NCBI GenBank assembly: GCA_964407285.1
Contig: CAYOVG010000107.1
Location: forward strand, 1 to 18,590
DNA from: CAYOVG01 sp964407285
GTDB lineage: Bacteria; Desulfobacterota; Syntrophobacteria; Syntrophobacterales; Syntrophobacteraceae
Direction: 5' to 3'
DNA length: 18,590 nucleotides
Part shown: in pieces, positions 13,486 through 18,590 of the stretch
Layout of the letters: the number at the start of each line of letters is the position of its first letter
Position numbering within the stretch: the first letter of the stretch is position 1
Position numbers and translations under genes: made by a program
The notes under the pieces: generated by a model
The model's input: the letters and a program-made list of their open reading frames with translations, nothing else
Databases searched by the model: none
What the model was told of the DNA's origin: nothing

Positions 13486-16023
13486 ATGATCCATGGCGGA
13501 TTCCAATGCAGGATCGTCCTGATCTCCCTTTTCCTCTTGACGACGTTTCTCATGCCGCTGCAACCGGCGATTCCGGCCGAAGAAGGGAAGGACGGAGCGG
13601 TCTCCCCTGTATCCAACAGCCTCGGAATAGCTCTCGCCCCGGAGGAACAAGCCTGGCTGGACGCGCACGCGAGCGTGAAGGCGTCCGGCCCCAGGGCCTT
13701 TCCGCCCTTCCATTATTTCGACGAGAATGGGAATGCCCGGGGAATAGCCTTGGATTACCTTCGCTTCGTCATGGGTCGGATCGGGCTGAGAACAGAGGCG
13801 CCGGAAGACCTCCCCTGGCCGGAGGTTATGAGGAAGGCCAGGGAAGGGGAGACCGACCTGGTCTCCTGCATTGCCAGGACCCCCGACCGGGAAGCATACC
13901 TGCTCTTTTCGAATCCCTTCCTGTCCTTCCCGTTGGTGATCGTGAGCCGGAACGACGCGCCGTTCATCGGAGGCCTCAACGACTTGCGGGGAATGAAAGT
14001 CGCTTTCGTCCGGCAGAATTCGGTTTATGACTGGATCGAGCGGGATGGCGTCGCGGTGGCCCCGCACTTTGTCGACTCCCCGCTGGAAGCCTTGAAAGCC
14101 GTCTCCTCGGGGCTCGCGGAAGCCCATATCGAGAACCTGGCCGCCGCCGGCTACCTGATCGAACACCACGGCCTGACGAACCTCAAAGTGGCCGCGCCGA
14201 CAAGCTACGGCAACTACGAGTTGCACTTCGCCGTCCGGAAGGACTGGCCCGAGTTGGTCTCCCTGATCGACAAAGCGCTGGCGGAGATGTCCCCGGAGCA
14301 GCACGCCGCGATTCGAAACAAATGGCTTTCCGTGCGGTACGAACACGGCATCAGCAGGCTGGATGTCGTGAGGTGGATTTTGACCGTCGTCTTCGTATCG
14401 TCGCTCGTGATGATACTGCTTCTGGTTTCGAACCGGAGACTGAAAAGAGAGGCCGTGGAGCGCGCCAGAGCTGAAAAATCCTTGCGGGAGAGCGAAGAGA
14501 AGATGAGGAGCATCTTCCGCGCCGCGCCGGTTGGAATAGGTATGGTGGTAAACCGGGTCATTACGGAGGCCAACGTCCGTATATCCGAGATGACCGGATA
14601 CACCCGTGAGGAACTCATCGGTTCGAGTTCCAGGATGCTCTATCCGACCGAAGACGAGTACGAATATGTGGGAAGGGAGAAGTACCTGCAAATTTCGAAA
14701 CAGGGTTTGGGGACCGTCGAGACGCGCTGGAAGAGAAGCGACGGCGCACTTGTCGACGTTCTCCTGTCTTCAGCCCCGCTCGATGTCGAAGACCTTTCAC
14801 GCGGCGTCACGTTCACGGCCCTGGATATCACCGAACTGAAGAGGGCCGAGGAGGATAAGGACCGGTTGAGGTCCCGGTTGGCCCAGGTGCAGAAAATGGA
14901 GGCGGTGGGCCGGCTGGCCGGGGGCATCGCTCATGATTTCAACAATATACTCCAGATCATACTGGGCTATGTCGATCTTGCGCTGTTGCGGACCGAGCAG
15001 AGCAGCCCGATTTACCAAATGCTCCGGAAAATCCGGGATTCCGCGCGTCGTTCGGCGGACCTCGTGAGGCAATTGCTGGCCTTTGCCCGAAAGCAGCCCG
15101 TCAGTCTGAAGGTGCTCGACGTAAACGAAACGGTCGAAGGGATGCTCAACATGCTTCGGCGTCTCATCGGCGAGAACGTCGAACTGCTGTGGAAACCCGG
15201 ACCGGACCTTTTCCCGGTCAAGATGGATCCGGCCCAGATCGACCAGGTCCTGGCGAACTTGTGCATCAACGCCCGCGACGCCATCCGGGGAGTGGGCAAA
15301 ATCACCATCGAAACGGACAATGTCGTGCTCGATGAGGCCTACTGCGGCGAGCATGCCGGTTTTATTCCCGGAGAATTCGTCCTGCTGGCCGTGAGCGACA
15401 ACGGTTGCGGGATGAGCAAGGAGGTCCTGGACAATCTTTTCGAACCTTTTTTCACCACGAAAGGCCTGGGCAAGGGAACGGGCCTGGGCCTCGCCACCGT
15501 ATACGGCATCGTCAAGCAGAACAACGGGTTCATCAACGTGTACAGCGAACCGGACCGGGGAACGACCTTCAAGGTGTATCTGCCCCGGACGCGCGTCCAC
15601 GCCTCGAAGGAAGATGCTTTCCAGGGCGAGAAGACGGAGACGGAGGAACTGAGAGGGACCGAAACAATCCTCCTGGTGGAGGATGAGGAATCCATCCTGG
15701 CTTTGGGAAAATCCGCCCTGGAAACGTACGGATACCTGGTGCTGCCTGCCCGCGGTCCGGTCGAAGCCCTGAGTATGGCCGAAACCCATTCAGGCAGGCT
15801 CCACCTGCTCATCACCGATGTGGTCATGCCCGGAATGAACGGCAAGGAACTCGGCGAAAAGCTCACCGCTCTCAGGCCCGGAGTGAAGTGCATCTTCATG
15901 TCCGGCTATACCGCCAACGTCATTGCCCACCACGGCGTGCTGGACGAAGGGATACATTTCCTGCAAAAACCGTTTTCGGTGAACACGCTGGTGGAAAAGG
16001 TCCGAGAAGTGCTGGGATCGTGA
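13486..16023 (+). CDS. Hybrid sensor histidine kinase with periplasmic solute-binding domain
   Basis: This is an 845-residue membrane-bound hybrid kinase. In order: a signal peptide or N-terminal anchor (1-31), a periplasmic SBP_bac_3-type domain (about 55-280; HYFDENGNARGIALDYLRFV, SNPFLSFPLVIVS, LRGMKVAFV), a membrane helix (about 297-318), a short coil, and PAS (about 340-455). HisKA follows with His483 in GGIAHDFNNILQIILGY, then HATPase with DNGCGM, FTTKGLGKGTGLGLATVYGI, and a C-terminal receiver (from 726) with VEDEES and Asp778 in LLITDVVMPGMNG. The class resembles BvgS-like kinases that sense small periplasmic molecules. The start at 13486 follows AAAGGA 8 bases upstream. No regulator is adjacent; the receiver probably relays to an Hpt or DNA-binding partner elsewhere. 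It is divergent from hgcAB across a 1-kb gap, so a shared role is not implied. Confidence 0.93.
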   Translation: MIHGGFQCRIVLISLFLLTTFLMPLQPAIPAEEGKDGAVSPVSNSLGIALAPEEQAWLDAHASVKASGPRAFPPFHYFDENGNARGIALDYLRFVMGRIGLRTEAPEDLPWPEVMRKAREGETDLVSCIARTPDREAYLLFSNPFLSFPLVIVSRNDAPFIGGLNDLRGMKVAFVRQNSVYDWIERDGVAVAPHFVDSPLEALKAVSSGLAEAHIENLAAAGYLIEHHGLTNLKVAAPTSYGNYELHFAVRKDWPELVSLIDKALAEMSPEQHAAIRNKWLSVRYEHGISRLDVVRWILTVVFVSSLVMILLLVSNRRLKREAVERARAEKSLRESEEKMRSIFRAAPVGIGMVVNRVITEANVRISEMTGYTREELIGSSSRMLYPTEDEYEYVGREKYLQISKQGLGTVETRWKRSDGALVDVLLSSAPLDVEDLSRGVTFTALDITELKRAEEDKDRLRSRLAQVQKMEAVGRLAGGIAHDFNNILQIILGYVDLALLRTEQSSPIYQMLRKIRDSARRSADLVRQLLAFARKQPVSLKVLDVNETVEGMLNMLRRLIGENVELLWKPGPDLFPVKMDPAQIDQVLANLCINARDAIRGVGKITIETDNVVLDEAYCGEHAGFIPGEFVLLAVSDNGCGMSKEVLDNLFEPFFTTKGLGKGTGLGLATVYGIVKQNNGFINVYSEPDRGTTFKVYLPRTRVHASKEDAFQGEKTETEELRGTETILLVEDEESILALGKSALETYGYLVLPARGPVEALSMAETHSGRLHLLITDVVMPGMNGKELGEKLTALRPGVKCIFMSGYTANVIAHHGVLDEGIHFLQKPFSVNTLVEKVREVLGS

Positions 16024-16058
16024 GATCGTGAGTTTGTGAGTTCGACCGCTTTCGCGGG

Positions 16059-16078
16059 CATGCGCGCAAGCGCGCGTG
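16059..16078. terminator. Hairpin after the hybrid kinase gene
   Basis: CATGCGCGC and GCGCGCGTG pair almost perfectly around AA at 16059-16078, 36 bases after the kinase stop. There is no T-run. A GATCGTGA duplication straddles the stop codon just upstream. Confidence 0.4.
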
Positions 16079-16123
16079 AGGCTCGCGGCCCCGTGTTGCG
16101 CCGGTGATGTATAAGAGTACGGA

Positions 16124-16167
16124 TTGACAAGGCTATTTCCCTCATTATCCTTAGCTTAGAGGCTAAG
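16124..16167 (+). promoter_or_regulatory. Candidate sigma70 promoter with overlapping palindrome
   Basis: A consensus -35, TTGACA (16124-16129), is followed after 16 bases by TATCCT (16146-16151), a moderate -10. CTTAGC-TTAGAG-GCTAAG (16150-16167) overlaps the start region and could be an operator. The leader to the mlaC-like gene would be about 135 bases. Nothing else is seen in the 273-base gap. Confidence 0.5.
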
Positions 16168-16296
16168 TCCCGGTAATTTCGCAATCTATCCATGGATACC
16201 CCGGAATTTCGGCATATTTTCCATATCAGGCCATATTCTCCGTATCTTTTGCACGGATCGGCCTAAGAGCTTTCATTTTCATGAGGAGGAAAAGTC

Positions 16297-16914
16297 TTGA
16301 AGATAAGGATTTCTATCGTAAAGCTATCATTAGCTGTCGCGTTGGCGTTTATCGTCGCGGCGGCGCCTCCGCCGGCGGCGGCCGAGAACCCCCTGCAAGC
16401 CGTCAAGTCGGGCACGGACCAGGTGATCCGGCTCCTGGGACAGGGAGGCGCAGCCAACGAGGTCCAGAGAGCGCGGATCCGGACCATCGTCAACCAGTAC
16501 TTTGATTTCAGCCAGATGGCGATGCGCGCCCTGGGGCACCACTGGAAGCAGCAACCCCCGGAGAAGCAGCAGGAATTCGCCGGCCTCTTCAGCGACTTCA
16601 TCTTCGACCAGTACTTCACCCGCACGGAGAACGCCACGGTCGAAAAGGCCACGTACGGAACTCAGCAAATCAGGGGCGATTACGCGACGGTCAATGCAAT
16701 CATCACCGGCAGCCGAGGCGAGGACATTCCCCTGGTTTACCATCTCATCAACCGGGATGGGAATTGGAAGGCCTACGACATCGAAATCGCGGGGGTAAGC
16801 CTGCTCAGCAACTACCGGAGCCAGTTCAATTCCATACTCGCGCGGGAATCCTTCGACCAGTTGCTGAACCGGCTGAGGCAAAAAATCACGGGAAGAGGCG
16901 CACCCATATCCTGA
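16297..16914 (+). CDS. MlaC/Ttg2D-family periplasmic lipid-binding protein
   Basis: This is a 205-residue secreted protein. A signal peptide covers about residues 1-29 (basic start, hydrophobic core VALAFIVAAAPPP, cleavage near AAA-ENP). The mature part matches MlaC: IRTIVNQYFDFSQMAMRALG, HWKQQPPEKQQEFAGLFSDF, then a C-terminal YHLINRDGNWKAYDIEIAGV and SLLSNYRSQFNSIL. MlaC shuttles phospholipid between the outer membrane and the MlaFEDB transporter; relatives serve toluene-tolerance (Ttg2) and hopanoid systems. It starts with TTG at 16297, chosen because GAGGAGGA lies 6 bases upstream and no ATG fits. No mlaD, E or F gene is beside it, so it is an orphan here. No specific symbol is assigned because several MlaC subfamilies exist. 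Confidence 0.9.
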   Translation: MKIRISIVKLSLAVALAFIVAAAPPPAAAENPLQAVKSGTDQVIRLLGQGGAANEVQRARIRTIVNQYFDFSQMAMRALGHHWKQQPPEKQQEFAGLFSDFIFDQYFTRTENATVEKATYGTQQIRGDYATVNAIITGSRGEDIPLVYHLINRDGNWKAYDIEIAGVSLLSNYRSQFNSILARESFDQLLNRLRQKITGRGAPIS

Positions 16915-17049
16915 ATCCTGCCGTCGGGGAAACAACCGGCAATGCCCGGAGCGCCTGGCCGCGGTCGAACCTTCGGGGCCGCGGTCCACCCCTTCCGAGG
17001 GCTACAGCCGAACTCGCGGGGACCCCGATAAACGCCGGCAATCATTCTC

Positions 17050-17095
17050 GTTGCCGGGCACTGCCCGGCAACGCCCCCCCTCCGGCGGCTCCGCC
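17050..17095. terminator. Perfect 10-bp hairpin between convergent genes
   Basis: GTTGCCGGGC (17050-17059) and GCCCGGCAAC (17063-17072) pair exactly around ACT. A second small hairpin follows, GGCGG-CT-CCGCC (17084-17095). They lie between the mlaC-like gene and the converging HD gene. This is the best bidirectional terminator candidate in the window, although no long T-run follows. Confidence 0.55.
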
Positions 17096-17123
17096 GTTAT
17101 CCATTCGGTTGTGCCGCTCCTGT

Positions 17124-18578
17124 CTAACGGGGCTTTCCCGGCCGGGATTTCGGAAGCCTGACGAGCACCTGGAACGGCGCATCCGTAAAATCCAGGAAAG
17201 GCTTGACTCCCGGTCTCGGCGGGTCACAGGGGAGAAACCACTGCTTGTCTTCCCTGAAGTGATCCGACGCCTCCTTTCCGTCCGCAAGCTCGAATTCGAT
17301 TTCCAGTGTTATGTTTGCCGTATCGTCCGGCGAATTGTCTCTAAGCGCGACGGTGACGCCTTCGAACATACGTTCCACCGAAAGCGTCGTCGATCGGCTG
17401 TTTCCCGGCTCTCTGGAGGGCACGAGGCGCTCGCGGTTGAATTCGCTCAGGTGATCGGCCAGGACGAGCAGAACGGCAAGAGGGTTGTCCCAGTAGTTGA
17501 GGTGGAAGAGAGGGCGGTCTTCGGGGGCCTTGGCTCCCTCGCTCCCGGCTCCCGCTTCACCTTTATCTCTGCCTTGCCGGCTCTTCCCGATGTGTTTGGC
17601 GAGACCCGTGTGGTCGTGAAGCAAAATGGCGTGGGCGGCCACCTCAAAAGCGCAGAATTCGGCCGGGCTGAGCAGGGTGAACCGGAGCATCGCTCTCGAC
17701 AGGATGGACACCGCCCAGGCGCCGTAGGCCGGATGGTCCAGCCGCGCCATGAGATCCAGCAGGTATTCCGTCTCGAAGCATTGAAACGCCGCGACATCCC
17801 GGCGCCATTGCTCCGCCTGCCACCAGATGAGCTCATCTTTCAGCTCGTACCTGCCTCGCCGAAAACCCTCCGAGAGGTCCATGCCTCCCATGGGGAACGT
17901 CCGCATGAGCCGGTCCCCGAAGAACTTGCCCGCCTTCTGAGCGAAATAGCCGAGATCGTGGTAGAGGGCCGCCACCCAGAGCGCCGTCCGCACCCATTTC
18001 TCGTCCAGGTCGTTTTCCGAAACGGAGCAGGCCTTCAAGTAGAATGAAAGGAGTCCGGTTCTCTCCTCGCGGACAAGCCGCTTGAAGGAATCCGACAGGA
18101 CATGGAGGAGCGGCGTTCCATCCACTGTTACCTGTTCGAGGAGTTGCTCCGCGATGCACCCCACTTCCAACGGGTGCACGAAGTGGTCCCGGTAGTATTC
18201 CTCCTGAGGTTCGAGGTGCAGTATCGATTCGAAGTACATGAGATCGTCCGCGAGGTGCTTCACATTGGGAAAGAGTTCCCGCGCCACGACCAACTGGATG
18301 GTATGGGCGAAGAGAAGCCGGTCGGCGTACTCCCTCGGGAACCCCCGAAGAATGGCGTCCAGGTTCTTGAGCCGCTCTTTCTGAGCCTTGCGCAAGTCCT
18401 CGAAGAGTTCCCCGGCATGTGGCGATGAATCTCCATGCATTCCCGCATGCTCCATGAGGGCGCTCGACGGGAACGGCCCCGGCCGGTCGGCGGCCGTGGG
18501 TTGCAGCCTGTTGAGCTCCAGGAGACGATGTGTATACTGGTCGATGGATTCGGCGTCGATGCGAATGGGTCGGCTCAT
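17124..18578 (-). CDS. Large HD-domain protein, putative metal-dependent phosphohydrolase
   Basis: This 484-residue protein begins 12 bases inside the window edge. HD-type ligands appear in the expected order: His132 and His135 in HFVHPLEVG, His207-Asp208 in ALYHDLGYF, His316 and HDH 321-323 in HAILLHDHTG, and Asp375 in VLADHLSEF. This layout (H, HD, H, H, D) suggests a two-metal HD fold like those of nucleotide or cyclic-nucleotide hydrolases, but there is no GYP motif, so it is not a typical c-di-GMP phosphodiesterase. The C-terminal 90 residues have no recognised domain. A low-complexity insert (GEAGAGSEGAKAP) follows the HDH. The ATG at 18578 has no clear ribosome site and the frame is open to the window edge, so the true start may lie outside. 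I do not recognise a named family. Confidence 0.75.
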   Translation of the reverse strand: MSRPIRIDAESIDQYTHRLLELNRLQPTAADRPGPFPSSALMEHAGMHGDSSPHAGELFEDLRKAQKERLKNLDAILRGFPREYADRLLFAHTIQLVVARELFPNVKHLADDLMYFESILHLEPQEEYYRDHFVHPLEVGCIAEQLLEQVTVDGTPLLHVLSDSFKRLVREERTGLLSFYLKACSVSENDLDEKWVRTALWVAALYHDLGYFAQKAGKFFGDRLMRTFPMGGMDLSEGFRRGRYELKDELIWWQAEQWRRDVAAFQCFETEYLLDLMARLDHPAYGAWAVSILSRAMLRFTLLSPAEFCAFEVAAHAILLHDHTGLAKHIGKSRQGRDKGEAGAGSEGAKAPEDRPLFHLNYWDNPLAVLLVLADHLSEFNRERLVPSREPGNSRSTTLSVERMFEGVTVALRDNSPDDTANITLEIEFELADGKEASDHFREDKQWFLPCDPPRPGVKPFLDFTDAPFQVLVRLPKSRPGKPR

Positions 18579-18590
18579 CGCTTTGAGAAG

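Noticed and set aside
16764..18047. 427-codon open frame on the plus strand
   Set aside because: It overlaps the mlaC-like gene and is antisense to the HD protein, which carries ordered metal ligands.

Overview
The window looks like a chromosome segment of an anaerobic, GC-rich deltaproteobacterium (Desulfobacterota), possibly near Syntrophobacter. This rests on the dense two-component and chemotaxis genes, an Fe-S flavoprotein, an FNR-type regulator, and an hgcAB pair, which is known only from anaerobes. The genus is inference; nothing here fixes it.

Layout. 1-2891 (+) is a tight Kai-type signalling operon: two divergent KaiB proteins, a PAS histidine kinase and a CheY/Rcp1-like response regulator. 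A NarL-type triple-PAS kinase (2950-4830, -) converges on it. 4831-5750 is a repeat-rich gap with a broken FG-GAP gene. 5751-9523 (+) carries an iron-sulfur flavoprotein, a Crp/FNR regulator with FNR-like cysteines, and a chemoreceptor. 9772-10686 (+) is an AurF-like diiron protein. 10963-12427 (-) is hgcA-hgcB, the mercury-methylation pair. 12428-13485 is a 1-kb non-coding region with two repeat copies and a strong G-quadruplex motif. 13486-16023 (+) is a hybrid sensor kinase with a periplasmic solute-binding domain, 16297-16914 (+) an orphan MlaC-like protein, and 17124-18578 (-) a large HD-domain protein.

The most unusual observation is in hgcA. The first in-frame ATG of the uninterrupted reading frame (12160) would remove about 36 conserved N-terminal residues. 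The frame stays open upstream, with HgcA-like sequence, to a single in-frame TGA (12325-12323). Beyond that it continues to an ATG at 12427 with a good ribosome-binding site. No ATG, GTG or TTG lies between the TGA and 12160. The TGA sits in a Cys-rich context (Cys-TGA-Gly) and is followed by a hairpin whose geometry fits a bacterial SECIS. The simplest reading is a selenocysteine-containing HgcA of 385 residues; this is a hypothesis from sequence.

Four copies of one palindromic intergenic repeat family are scattered in the window, one of them directly upstream of hgcA. Several large perfect hairpins mark gene ends.
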